From: Bacilli bacterium
GTDB taxonomy: Bacteria > Bacillota_I > Bacilli_A > RF39 > UBA660
Assembly: GCA_017634385.1 (NCBI GenBank)
Contig: JAGBNN010000002.1
Coordinates: 124,001-188,000 of the forward strand
Direction: 5' to 3'
DNA length: 64,000 nt
Under the pieces are notes generated by a model. The model was not told the DNA's origin and ran no database searches. It saw only the letters and a list, made by a program, of their open reading frames with translations. A program made the translations under genes and the position numbers. Shown here one piece after another: positions 24,889 to 33,662 of this stretch. How positions within the stretch are numbered: the first letter of the stretch is position 1; every line of letters begins with the position of its first letter.

Positions 24889-24967
24889 AAAAGATGAAAT
24901 TTTATTCATATTTTTTTACTTTTTTATAATTTTATGTTAGAATATAACTAAATTTGAGGTGGTTAAA

Positions 24968-25516
24968 GTGATAAGAAATAAAGATATTATTGATGAATAT
25001 GATAAAAGAATTAGAAAAGTAAGTACTGAAGTTACATTCCCTCTTGAAGATAAATATAAAAAATTTATTGAAGATGCGATTGAAATGCTTACTTTAAGCC
25101 AAATTGAAGAAGAAGCTAAAAAATACGATTTAAGACCAGGTATGGGATTATCTGCTATTCAAGTTGGTATTGATAAAAGAATATTTGTAATAGTTTATGA
25201 ATATGAAGAAGGAAAATTTGAAAATTATATTTTTATAAATCCAAAATTAATTAGTCAATCAGAAGAAATGATATATGTTGATGGTGGCGAAGGATGTTTA
25301 AGTATAAATCGTGAAATTGAAGGTATTGTTCCTAGAAGTGCTAGAATAAGAGCTGAATACTATGATATGGATGGTAATAAGCAAACTATAAGATTAAGAG
25401 AAGAATTATCTATAGCATTCCAACATGAACTTGATCACCTTAACGGTAAATTATTCTATGATAGAATTGATAAAAAGAATCCTTTTAAAAATCAAAATAG
25501 TATGAGAGCAATATAA
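24968..25516 (+). CDS. def: Peptide deformylase
   Basis: Metalloenzyme removing the N-formyl group from nascent peptides. From GTG at 24968, five bases after GAGGTGG, it is 182 residues (a GTG at 24959 lies inside the ribosome site). The three PDF motifs are present: GMGLSAIQVG (motif 1) near 60, EGCLS (metal Cys) near 116, and QHELDHLNG (HExxH) near 159. The insert between motifs 1 and 2 fits type 2 deformylases of Gram-positives. fmt, the partner formylase, is at 55.7-56.6 kb. Confidence 0.95.
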   Translation: MIRNKDIIDEYDKRIRKVSTEVTFPLEDKYKKFIEDAIEMLTLSQIEEEAKKYDLRPGMGLSAIQVGIDKRIFVIVYEYEEGKFENYIFINPKLISQSEEMIYVDGGEGCLSINREIEGIVPRSARIRAEYYDMDGNKQTIRLREELSIAFQHELDHLNGKLFYDRIDKKNPFKNQNSMRAI

Positions 25517-25545
25517 AAAGATACGTTAAGTATCTTTTTTTTAAT
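25516..25545. terminator. Terminator after def
   Basis: AAAGATACGTTAAGTATCTTT with T-runs; shared with the convergent gene that ends at 25541. Confidence 0.65.
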
Positions 25546-26230
25546 CTAACTTTTTGTTTGAAACAAAGTAATAACCATATCTAGAACCACCAGATTTTTT
25601 TAACACTACTTTTCTTTTTATTGGTTTAATTGTACTTTCATCATCTTCAAATGCAGTTCCTAAATAATTTACATAATATAAATTCTTATTTTTAGTACCA
25701 CTTAGTACATATATAGTTGATTCATATGCATCACTAGACACATTAAAATATGCTTCATCTTTTTCACTATAATATTTAGGTAATAAAGATTTCTTTAATA
25801 CCTCTATTGTTTCTCCAGTATAATCTTTAAAATAATCTTCTATAGTTTCTTTTTTATACAATGAAATATCTCCCTCAAATGGAACTTCTCCATCACATGT
25901 ATCTAATTTCATTACTTCACAATAATATTTTCTATCCCCTTTAGCTTGTTCTAAAGAACGCATAGAATTATATTTTAATACTTGATTCATATTTATTTCA
26001 GAAGGTTTCTTAAAATAAACTTTTAAAAAATCTTGTGCAGATGATGTTGTTAAAAATTGTTGAACATCATATAATTCTTCAGAAGTTAAGCTTCCTACAT
26101 TTTCTAATTGTTTTTCTTTGTCCTTTTTTATTTCTGCATTTTCTTTATCAATCATTTTATCAAATACTATATATCCACTTAAACATAATACTATTATTAT
26201 TAATATTATCGATAATGTTTTGCTTTTCAT
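25541..26230 (-). CDS. Membrane-anchored extracellular protein of unknown function
   Basis: 229 residues. N-terminal membrane anchor at residues 5-23 (LSIILIIIVLCLSGYIVF), no lipobox. A short coiled-coil segment (KENAEIKKDKEKQLEN) is followed by an extracellular alpha/beta domain with one Cys pair (Cys103 and Cys111 approximately, in YYCEVMKLDTCDG). The end is strongly basic. I do not recognise a family. It directly follows ftsZ (about 100 bases, with the ftsZ terminator lying after, not before, ftsZ on this strand) and is convergent with def. RBS AGAGGTG. Confidence 0.7.
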   Translation of the reverse strand: MKSKTLSIILIIIVLCLSGYIVFDKMIDKENAEIKKDKEKQLENVGSLTSEELYDVQQFLTTSSAQDFLKVYFKKPSEINMNQVLKYNSMRSLEQAKGDRKYYCEVMKLDTCDGEVPFEGDISLYKKETIEDYFKDYTGETIEVLKKSLLPKYYSEKDEAYFNVSSDAYESTIYVLSGTKNKNLYYVNYLGTAFEDDESTIKPIKRKVVLKKSGGSRYGYYFVSNKKLD

Positions 26231-26309
26231 ATTTACACCTCTTCTTATAAATTATACCATTTTATTTTAAATATATACTTATTAATAATTAAATTGCGTA
26301 AATTATGCG

Positions 26310-26335
26310 TAAAAAAAGACCTAAAGGTCTTTTTA
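26310..26335 (-). terminator. Terminator of ftsZ
   Basis: AAAAGACCTTTAGGTCTTTTTTT on the minus strand at the ftsZ stop. Confidence 0.7.
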
Positions 26336-27391
26336 TAAACTTCTTCTATTTCTCAAAAACTCAGGTATATCATACATGTCATCATCTGAATCAGATGAAT
26401 CATCATCCATCATTTCTATTACTTGAGTTGTCATCTTAGGTGAATCTGGAAGTGGATCTCCTACTTTATCAAATCCAGTTGCAATTACTGTTACTACTAT
26501 ATCATCTTCTAAAGTATCATTAATAACTGCTCCAAATATTGTATTAATATCTGTTCCTGAAGATTCTCTTACAACTTGTACAGCATCTTCTACTTCAAAT
26601 AAACTTAAGCTCTTTCCACCAGTAATATTAATAATTGCATCTGTAGCACCTCTGATATCTTTTTCAAGTAATGGACTACTAACTGCTTGTTTAGCTGCTT
26701 CTACTGCTCTATTTGCACCAGTTGCAACACCTATACCAATTAAAGCATCTCCTTTATTTTCCATTACTGCTTTTACATCAGCAAAGTCTAAGTTTACAAG
26801 TCCTGTAACCGCAATTAAATCAGATACAGATTGTACACCTAATCTAAGTACATTATCTACTTCTTTAAATGCTTCTAACATTGGTGTTGTTTTATCTATT
26901 ATATCTCTTAATTTATCATTTGGAATAACAATCAATGTATCAACATGTTCTCTTAATGCTTCAATACCTTTAGCAGCATGTTCACTTCTTAATCTACCTT
27001 CAAATGAGAATGGTTTAGTAACAATACCTACTGTTAAAGCTCCTAAATCTTGAGCTATTTCAGCAATTATTGGAGCAGCACCTGTACCAGTACCTCCACC
27101 CATTCCACAAGTTACAAATACCATATCTGCACCTTTTAATACTTCAACGATTTGATCTTTTGATTCAAGAGCAGCTTCTCTTCCAACTTCTGGATTAGCT
27201 CCTGCACCAAGACCAGTTGTACCAAGTTGAATTTTAACTGGTGCTTTCGATGAATTTAATACTTGTAAATCTGTATTAGCTACTATAAATTCTACACCTT
27301 GTACACCTTGTTCTATCATTCGATTAACGGCATTGTTTCCTCCACCACCGCAACCTATTACTTTAATTTTTGCTAATTGATCGAATTCCAT
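26333..27391 (-). CDS. ftsZ: Cell-division GTPase FtsZ
   Basis: Tubulin homologue that forms the Z ring. 352 residues. GTP-binding [13 protein letters not shown] near 13-25, tubulin signature [10 protein letters not shown] near 105, T7 loop NLDFADV near 204. The variable linker is short and acidic ([13 protein letters not shown]) and the conserved C-terminal peptide [10 protein letters not shown], which binds FtsA, is intact. RBS AAGGAGG. It starts 2 bases after ftsA. Confidence 0.97.
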   Translation of the reverse strand: MEFDQLAKIKVIGCGGGGNNAVNRMIEQGVQGVEFIVANTDLQVLNSSKAPVKIQLGTTGLGAGANPEVGREAALESKDQIVEVLKGADMVFVTCGMGGGTGTGAAPIIAEIAQDLGALTVGIVTKPFSFEGRLRSEHAAKGIEALREHVDTLIVIPNDKLRDIIDKTTPMLEAFKEVDNVLRLGVQSVSDLIAVTGLVNLDFADVKAVMENKGDALIGIGVATGANRAVEAAKQAVSSPLLEKDIRGATDAIINITGGKSLSLFEVEDAVQVVRESSGTDINTIFGAVINDTLEDDIVVTVIATGFDKVGDPLPDSPKMTTQVIEMMDDDSSDSDDDMYDIPEFLRNRRSL

Positions 27392-27393
27392 AA

Positions 27394-28650
27394 TTAATCC
27401 TCCTTGTTATCAAATAAGTAACCCCAAAACTTTCCAAAGACTGAATTGCTATTACCTGTATTGCTTCTTCTATTTTCTATTAATTCTAATTGCTTTTCAT
27501 CATCAAACATCGTATATTCTTTTCCACGAATATTTAATTTTTCTATAAAATATTTTATCATACCTATTGCTTGAGAATAACTATTATCTCGTACTCCAAT
27601 TATCTTTATAGGTCCTGAAATTATATTATCACCTAATACCTCTTTACACAAGATATCAAATGCAGGCATATTAACTATACCACCTGTAACTATTATATAA
27701 CTAATTTCTTTTTTTGTTAAGTCATTTAAGCCTTTTTTTGAAATTTCTAAAATTTCTTTTAGCTTATTCATAGTAATTTCACTTACTTCTAATTGATTTA
27801 TTTTTGTCTTTATACCTGTCTTATCTGTTATTTCATATACATCAGATGTTGATGCGAAATCTTTATGTGCTAGTGAAAATACTTCTTTCATCTTTTTTGA
27901 TTGAGTATTTGTAATATTATATATATAAGATATATCGTTATCTACTAAACATGCACCTGACTTTACCTGTTTTGAATTATATATTATTCCATTTTTAAAT
28001 ACTGCTATTTCTGTTTTATCTTCACCTATATTTATAACACCTACAACTGACTTATCAGTTTGGTTATTTTTAAATGTGAAATAATCTCCTATTACACCAA
28101 ACAATATATCAATTACTTCTATTTTTAATTCTTGTAATATAGATATTATTTTATATATATTCTTTTTTGGTACTGTCATAGACATAGATGTTACTGATAA
28201 TTTATTTGCTCTAAGTCCTCTTGGTGACATTATATCTTGATCTATTGTATCAATTCTATATTTCATTGGTTGAATTGTTACAAGTTCTCTTGATTTTGGT
28301 ATTTTATTATATATTGATGTTTGAAGAGCATTTACCATGTCATTTCCAGTTACTATTTTATCTGAATTAGTAATTGTTACTTCTCCATCATTTATCATAT
28401 ATTCAGATTCCTCTATTGGAACATTTATGATAATTTTATCTATTTTTAATCCTAAAGATGTATTTACTTGATTAATTGCTTTTTTTAGAGTTTCTCTTAC
28501 TAAATTTTCATCTATTACTTCTCCATTTTTTATTCCTCTTGATGGATAATTAGTAGACGCTAAAACATTTAATTTATTTTCAAAGAATTCACATACTACT
28601 ATTTTTATTGAGTTTGAACCAATATCCATAGATGAAAATATCTTTCTCAT
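27394..28650 (-). CDS. ftsA: Cell-division actin homologue FtsA
   Basis: Tethers FtsZ to the membrane. 418 residues from ATG at 28650 (GGAGTGG upstream; a GTG at 28659 abuts the ribosome site). Actin-fold phosphate-1 loop [15 protein letters not shown] at the start, SHS2 region at about 80-160 (VPKSR..., [13 protein letters not shown]), phosphate-2 [15 protein letters not shown] near 205 and adenosine motif [13 protein letters not shown] near 325. The C-terminal amphipathic helix is [17 protein letters not shown]. Divergence from model FtsA is noticeable (IGEDKTE in place of the usual IGGGTT) but all parts are present. Confidence 0.93.
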   Translation of the reverse strand: MRKIFSSMDIGSNSIKIVVCEFFENKLNVLASTNYPSRGIKNGEVIDENLVRETLKKAINQVNTSLGLKIDKIIINVPIEESEYMINDGEVTITNSDKIVTGNDMVNALQTSIYNKIPKSRELVTIQPMKYRIDTIDQDIMSPRGLRANKLSVTSMSMTVPKKNIYKIISILQELKIEVIDILFGVIGDYFTFKNNQTDKSVVGVINIGEDKTEIAVFKNGIIYNSKQVKSGACLVDNDISYIYNITNTQSKKMKEVFSLAHKDFASTSDVYEITDKTGIKTKINQLEVSEITMNKLKEILEISKKGLNDLTKKEISYIIVTGGIVNMPAFDILCKEVLGDNIISGPIKIIGVRDNSYSQAIGMIKYFIEKLNIRGKEYTMFDDEKQLELIENRRSNTGNSNSVFGKFWGYLFDNKED

Positions 28651-28692
28651 TAAATCCACTCCTCTATTGTAAGTATATTATACTATAATTTT

Positions 28693-28722
28693 AGAAAAAA
28701 AAAAAGAGATTTTACTCTTTAG
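28693..28722 (-). terminator. Terminator of divIB
   Basis: AAAGAGTAAAATCTCTTT with a long T-run on the minus strand; separates divIB from ftsA. Confidence 0.65.
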
Positions 28723-29389
28723 GAACAAAATAATTACCATAATCTAAATATAATATTCCATTTTTATCTCCTAAAGTATTAGAAATCTCTAAATAACTAT
28801 TTATATTTGATATTTTACTTAATGTTACATATACATAATTTCCATCGTTCATAGCAAATAAAAATCTTTCTTTATCTATGTCATTTGGATCATATTTTAT
28901 TTCAGAAATATTACTCATTATATTCTCATTTAAATTTGGAATTTTTGTTATTAGTCTTTTATATACTTTTTTATCATCAATACTATTAACTAAAACCGGT
29001 GAATTTTCTATATATACTGAAGATTCTTTACCATTTTCTAATATAGATTTTTTCTTATTAGCATCATAAAATAAAATTTTATTTTCTTCAACTATTACAT
29101 TAAACATTCCAGTAAAAGTTTTCTTTATTTTTATTTTTTTAATAAGATCATCATTTTTTACTTTTTGAGATACACTAAATGAACTTGTTAATGCAAAAGA
29201 TGGATATTTATCAAGACCAGTTTTTTCTAATATTTGCCAATCTGTATAATAGGTATTCCCACTTATATAATACCCTCGTACAGGGATTCTTACAAAAAAG
29301 TCTATTATAAATCCTATTATAGCAAGCACTACTAAAACTAAGAAAATTCTAGACAATTTTAATTTTCTTTTTTTCTTATGTCTTGCCAT
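28712..29389 (-). CDS. divIB: Division protein DivIB/FtsQ
   Basis: 225 residues: basic cytoplasmic tail (MARHKKKRKLKLSR), one TM at about 15-34, then a POTRA domain starting VRGYYISGNTYYTDWQIL near 51 and a beta domain with VIVEENKILFYD near 118. This is the DivIB/FtsQ layout, which links FtsL/DivIC to the division synthase. It is short compared with many DivIB proteins, lacking the C-terminal gamma domain. Between murG and ftsA as in classical dcw clusters. RBS GGAGG. Confidence 0.88.
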   Translation of the reverse strand: MARHKKKRKLKLSRIFLVLVVLAIIGFIIDFFVRIPVRGYYISGNTYYTDWQILEKTGLDKYPSFALTSSFSVSQKVKNDDLIKKIKIKKTFTGMFNVIVEENKILFYDANKKKSILENGKESSVYIENSPVLVNSIDDKKVYKRLITKIPNLNENIMSNISEIKYDPNDIDKERFLFAMNDGNYVYVTLSKISNINSYLEISNTLGDKNGILYLDYGNYFVPKE

Positions 29390-29399
29390 AATATTCCTC

Positions 29400-30518
29400 C
29401 TATTCTTTTATTAATCTTTTAATTTCATTTAATATTCTATCTTCAACATCAGTTATTGCTAATTTACTAGATGCTAAAGACATTTCTTTTAATTTATCTT
29501 TATCTAATATTATTGATTCTATCATTTCATTTAAATTATCACTTGTTACTTCTGTATTTAATATTATTTTAGCTGCACCTTGTTTTTCAAATACTCTCGC
29601 ATTATCTTCTTGTCTATTTGCACTTGACGATGGAAGTGGTATAAATATAGCTGGTTTTCCTAAAAGTGCAAGTTCTGTTAGTGTAAGTGCGCCACTTCTA
29701 GCTACTACTAAATCACTTATACTCATTACTTCATCCATATTATATATATATGGAAGTATTTTAGCATTTTTAATATTTTCTATATCTATATTTTTCTTAT
29801 TTAATTCTTCTTTTATAACATCGTATTGAACTGCTCCTGTAGACCATACTATTTGATAATCTTTATTCATAAAGTTTTCTATAATATTAATAACACAATC
29901 ATTTATTTTTTTAGCACCTTGACTCCCACCAAATACAAGTAATATTGGAAGTTTATCACTTATATTTAATTCTTTAATAATTCGTTTTTTATCTGATAAA
30001 GACAAATTTAGTGGTTTTACTTTTGTTGGAGTTCCAGTATAAACTACTCTTTTAGCATGTTTTAAACCTTCTTTAGCTTCTTGTATTCCTACTAAAATTG
30101 TATCAACTTTTCTTGATAATAATCTTATAGCTAATCCTGGATATGCATTACTTTCATGAAGTAATGTAGGGATTCCCAATTTTTTAGCGGATGATATAAC
30201 TGCTCCACATATATATCCACCTGTACCTATAACAATATCAGGTTTAAATTCTTCTAATATTTTCTTTGCTTGTTTAAAACCTTTAATAGTTTTAATATCA
30301 TTTTTAATATTTTCTATAGTCAAACTTTTTTTAAATCCATATGCTTGTATTGCATATGATTTATATCCACCTTTTGATATTAAATCTTCTTCTAATTCTT
30401 TTCCTGTTGCTATAAATCTAATATCACTATTTGGATAATTTTTCTCTATTATGTTAGCAATTGCTATACCTGGATTAATATGTCCCCCTGTGCCAGCTGC
30501 TGCAATAATTACTTTCAT
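29400..30518 (-). CDS. murG: UDP-GlcNAc:lipid I transferase MurG
   Basis: Adds GlcNAc to lipid I, making lipid II on the inner face of the membrane. 372 residues from ATG at 30518 (AGGGTGAG upstream; a GTG at 30527 is inside that site). Motifs: AAAGTGGHINPGIAIA (G-loop 1), IVIGTGGYICG near 95, HESNAYPGLAIR near 126, ILLVFGGSQGAKKIN (G-loop 3) near 190, and SGALTLTELALLGKPAIFIP near 275. Upstream of divIB by 10 bases. Confidence 0.96.
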   Translation of the reverse strand: MKVIIAAAGTGGHINPGIAIANIIEKNYPNSDIRFIATGKELEEDLISKGGYKSYAIQAYGFKKSLTIENIKNDIKTIKGFKQAKKILEEFKPDIVIGTGGYICGAVISSAKKLGIPTLLHESNAYPGLAIRLLSRKVDTILVGIQEAKEGLKHAKRVVYTGTPTKVKPLNLSLSDKKRIIKELNISDKLPILLVFGGSQGAKKINDCVINIIENFMNKDYQIVWSTGAVQYDVIKEELNKKNIDIENIKNAKILPYIYNMDEVMSISDLVVARSGALTLTELALLGKPAIFIPLPSSSANRQEDNARVFEKQGAAKIILNTEVTSDNLNEMIESIILDKDKLKEMSLASSKLAITDVEDRILNEIKRLIKE

Positions 30519-30549
30519 TTTTCTCACCCTATTATAAGTATATCATATA

Positions 30550-30583
30550 AAAGAAAAAAATGACTAAATATTTAGTCATTAAA
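30550..30583 (-). terminator. Terminator after the DUF4870-like gene
   Basis: AATGACTAAATATTTAGTCATTTTTTT on the minus strand. Confidence 0.7.
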
Positions 30584-30601
30584 GTAAACAAATTGTAATA
30601 C

Positions 30602-30970
30602 TTATTTCCAGATCATTTTTGATAAATCAGATATTATAGGCATCTCGTATTCTTCATCACTAAATGCTTTTACAATAGTTATAATTGCAAATACAACTAC
30701 TACAACATCTAACATATAGCAAAGACCTGATATTATACCGAAATCAATCAAGAAATTACTTGCTCTTGAAACTGCTCCTAAAACAAATAATACTATAAAC
30801 ATAGTTCCTGATTGATTATATTGAAATTTTATTTTTTTTGATACTTTTTTGTCTTTCATAAAAGAAAATATGAACCCTAATAATCCACCAAATAATAGAT
30901 AAAGTAATAATACTTCCCATTTATATTCTATACCCATTATTGATTGATCTGTATTTCCTTTTTTTGCCAC
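30602..30970 (-). CDS. Small DUF4870/Tic20-like membrane protein
   Basis: 122 residues with three to four membrane segments (about 18-36, 54-70, 75-104). The layout, EYKWEVLLLYLLFGGLLGFIFS then a basic loop and paired hydrophobic hairpins, resembles DUF4870 proteins, whose function is not known. Start is GTG at 30970 following AGGAGG. It lies 12 bases after the stand-alone receiver gene and so belongs to the phosphorelay operon. An association with kinase signalling is inference from co-transcription. Confidence 0.65.
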   Translation of the reverse strand: MAKKGNTDQSIMGIEYKWEVLLLYLLFGGLLGFIFSFMKDKKVSKKIKFQYNQSGTMFIVLFVLGAVSRASNFLIDFGIISGLCYMLDVVVVVFAIITIVKAFSDEEYEMPIISDLSKMIWK

Positions 30971-30982
30971 TTTTACTTCCTC

Positions 30983-31384
30983 CTAACGAACCATTTTTGA
31001 TACTATTTTTTCTATATCAAATGTACTAAATGGTTTAATTAATACATCCACTACATTATATGAGAATACTTTGTTAATTGTTGCTTTTGATGAATCACCT
31101 GTGATTATAGATACAGGTATTTTTTCAAATAAACCCTTTTCTTTAAAATAATCTAAAACAGCAAATCCATCTACACCAGGCATATTTAAATCAAGTAAAA
31201 TTGCTACTATAGATCCTTCTGGCATTGTATCTACAATATCAATAGCTTCTCTTCCATTAGCAGCCATTAAAATCTTATATTGATCTTTATATACCTTTTC
31301 AATTAAATTTCTAGTAATATTTGAGTCATCTACTACTAATATAGTTTTTTCTGATACATTTGGCATTAAAACTAAATCTTCCAT
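30983..31384 (-). CDS. Stand-alone CheY-like receiver protein
   Basis: 133 residues, a single REC domain with no output module. Acidic pair in LVVDDSN near residue 19, phospho-acceptor Asp in AILLDLNMPGVDG near 64, Ser/Thr in SIITGDSS near 96, and Lys in VLIKPFS near 117. It is the third partner of the hybrid kinase and HPt proteins encoded just upstream (gap of 4 bases to HPt). Without a DNA-binding or enzymatic domain it must act by protein binding or as a phosphate sink. RBS AAGGAG. Confidence 0.92.
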   Translation of the reverse strand: MEDLVLMPNVSEKTILVVDDSNITRNLIEKVYKDQYKILMAANGREAIDIVDTMPEGSIVAILLDLNMPGVDGFAVLDYFKEKGLFEKIPVSIITGDSSKATINKVFSYNVVDVLIKPFSTFDIEKIVSKMVR

Positions 31385-31388
31385 ACTG

Positions 31389-31748
31389 TTACTCCTTCCC
31401 TAAATATTTTTTTGCAACACTAATAATTCTATTTATTTCTGTTTCTAATTCAGCAAAATTATTATTTACAAAATCTATATCATTTTCTTTACTTTTTAGT
31501 TCATGAGCGTATGCTAAATCAGCTAAATGAGTAAAACCTAAATATTTAGAATCACTTTTTATTGAGTGAACTAATATTGCATAATTAGGCATATCTCCTG
31601 CTTCTTTATATGCTTTTGCATTTGGATATTTTTCATTAATTTCACTTAAGAAATCTTCCATTGTTTCATTATACATATCCATATCACCTAAAAGTTCTAA
31701 CCCTTTTTCTACATCTACTCCATTACTTTCTAAAAAACTTCTATCCAT
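31389..31748 (-). CDS. HPt phosphotransfer protein
   Basis: 119 residues forming a single Hpt four-helix bundle. The phosphorylatable histidine is in VHSIKSDSKYLG (H-x2-K-x6-G; His near 64). The N-terminal ESNGVDVEKGLELLGDMDMY is also typical of Hpt domains. It would carry phosphate between the REC of the hybrid kinase and the stand-alone receiver. RBS AGGAGG. Located 33 bases after the kinase gene. Confidence 0.9.
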   Translation of the reverse strand: MDRSFLESNGVDVEKGLELLGDMDMYNETMEDFLSEINEKYPNAKAYKEAGDMPNYAILVHSIKSDSKYLGFTHLADLAYAHELKSKENDIDFVNNNFAELETEINRIISVAKKYLGKE

Positions 31749-31781
31749 AACTACATCCTCCTATTATCATTAACATATTTA

Positions 31782-33590
31782 TTATTTTTTTAAATATCTT
31801 TTTAATACTCTGTCAAGTTCTGCTTTTTCTATTGGTTTAGCTAAATAATCATCAAATCCAGCTTCTATATATTTTTCTTTCATACCTGTTAAAGCATTCG
31901 CAGTTAATGCTACTATTGGTCCTGTATATAAGTTATCAGTTTTAATATGATTAAGTGTTTCAGTACCACTCATTTTTGGCATCATATCATCTAGTAATAT
32001 AATATCAAAACTATTATCTTTCTTTAGAAGCTCTAATGTTTCTTCACCACTTAACACAGAAGTTATATCTAATTTATATGCTTCAAGTAATCTTGTAGCA
32101 ACTTTTATATTTAGTTTATTATCATCTACTACTAATACTTTTTGACCAGTCAAATCTATTTGTTCTTCTAAAGTAGTAGTTTCTTCTAAATTAATTGTTG
32201 GATTTTTTACAATTTTTTGATCTATTGTTGCAGTAAATTTAGATCCTTTTCCATATACACTTTGTACTACTATTCTTCCACCCATTAATTCAAGTAATCT
32301 CTTAGTAATAGCAAGTCCAAGTCCTGTTCCTTCTATTGTTGTATTTCTTTCTTCATCTAATCTTTCAAATTTAGTGAATAATTTATTTATATCTTCTGGT
32401 TTTATTCCTTTACCAGTATCTTCTACTGATATAATCAATCTTATAACATCATCTTTTATAACAGAATTAACTTTAAATGTTATCTTACCTTGATCAGTGT
32501 ATTTAGCAGCATTTGTAAGTAAATTAAGTATTACTTGTTTTACTCTAACATTATCTCCATATAGCACTCTAGGTATTGATTCATCAATTTTTGATTCAAA
32601 TTCAATTGGTTTTTCACCAATTCTTACTTTTGTTAATTTGATAAGTTCATCAAATACTTTTTTAGTATCATATTCTTTTTTAATTATTTCTATTTTATTA
32701 GCTTCTATCTTTGATATATCAAGTACACCATTTACTATTTCAAGTAAATTATCAGATGCAGTTAATATATCTTTTACATCATTTTTAACTTCTTCTGGTA
32801 AATTAGGGTTTTCATTTAATGAATTAGAAAATCCTACTATAGCATTAAGTGGAGTTCTTATTTCATGTGACATACTTGATAAGAATTCTGTCTTTGCTCT
32901 ATTTGCTTTATCAGCTTGTTCCTTTGCTAAATTTAATTGTTCTATTAATTTTAAGTCTGGATTTTCTATTGTAAAATATAATAAGAAAATTGTTAATGAT
33001 TCTACAGTTAATGTAATAATTAATCCTGGCCAAATAGATTGTATTATAAATACTACTAATGATCCTAATAATGATAATATTACTGGAGTGATTTTAACAA
33101 ATCTTATTTTCTTTTTATTTTTAATAATAAATATTAACCATATCAAATAATATATTGGTGTTACTACTGCTGTTAAAAAGGAAACAGCTGGTCCTGATGC
33201 ATATGCAACTTTTCCATTATTTATTAAGTCTACTGGTAATATTATTGTTACAAAAATAGTTACTAATAACACTATTTTTAAAATAAGACTTTCTCTTTTT
33301 TTATTCTTTCTATCAGGCTTTAAACTGAATATATAACTTGTAAATAATGAATCAAATACTAATAAAGAAGCTGAATATATTTTAAAAACATAATCACTTA
33401 ATATACTATTATTCATTGGTATAGTTAAATCTAATAATAGTTCTAGTATTAATTCTCCTATTACTGTTAATAATAAATATTTAAAATATGCTATTTCAGT
33501 TGATTTTATTCTTGATTTAGTAAAAAATATTATTGCTAATAAAATCATGAAAGTTAAACTTGTAATTTGTATATAAAAACTTGATATCAA
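31782..33590 (-). CDS. Hybrid sensor histidine kinase with C-terminal receiver
   Basis: 602 residues from TTG at 33590, six bases after AGAAGGTG (a GTG at 33599 overlaps that site). Six or seven N-terminal membrane spans (about 5-215) form an integral-membrane sensor with no large extracellular domain. HisKA has the phospho-His in SSMSHEIRTPLNAIVGFS near 243; HATPase shows NLLTNAAKYT, EDTGKGIKPED and GTGLGLAITKR; the REC domain (about 485-600) has VLVVDDN, LLDDMMPKMSG and LAKPIE. Hybrid kinases followed by separate HPt and REC genes are uncommon in low-GC Gram-positives. Signal unknown. Confidence 0.93.
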   Translation of the reverse strand: MISSFYIQITSLTFMILLAIIFFTKSRIKSTEIAYFKYLLLTVIGELILELLLDLTIPMNNSILSDYVFKIYSASLLVFDSLFTSYIFSLKPDRKNKKRESLILKIVLLVTIFVTIILPVDLINNGKVAYASGPAVSFLTAVVTPIYYLIWLIFIIKNKKKIRFVKITPVILSLLGSLVVFIIQSIWPGLIITLTVESLTIFLLYFTIENPDLKLIEQLNLAKEQADKANRAKTEFLSSMSHEIRTPLNAIVGFSNSLNENPNLPEEVKNDVKDILTASDNLLEIVNGVLDISKIEANKIEIIKKEYDTKKVFDELIKLTKVRIGEKPIEFESKIDESIPRVLYGDNVRVKQVILNLLTNAAKYTDQGKITFKVNSVIKDDVIRLIISVEDTGKGIKPEDINKLFTKFERLDEERNTTIEGTGLGLAITKRLLELMGGRIVVQSVYGKGSKFTATIDQKIVKNPTINLEETTTLEEQIDLTGQKVLVVDDNKLNIKVATRLLEAYKLDITSVLSGEETLELLKKDNSFDIILLDDMMPKMSGTETLNHIKTDNLYTGPIVALTANALTGMKEKYIEAGFDDYLAKPIEKAELDRVLKRYLKK

Positions 33591-33631
33591 AATATACACC
33601 TTCTATTCTTTTAACATTATATCATAATTAT

Positions 33632-33662
33632 TAAAAAAAAAGATGTGTTTTACATCTTTTTT
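33632..33662 (-). terminator. Terminator of the acyl-CoA synthetase-like gene
   Basis: AAGATGTAAAACACATCTT followed by T9 on the minus strand. Confidence 0.7.
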
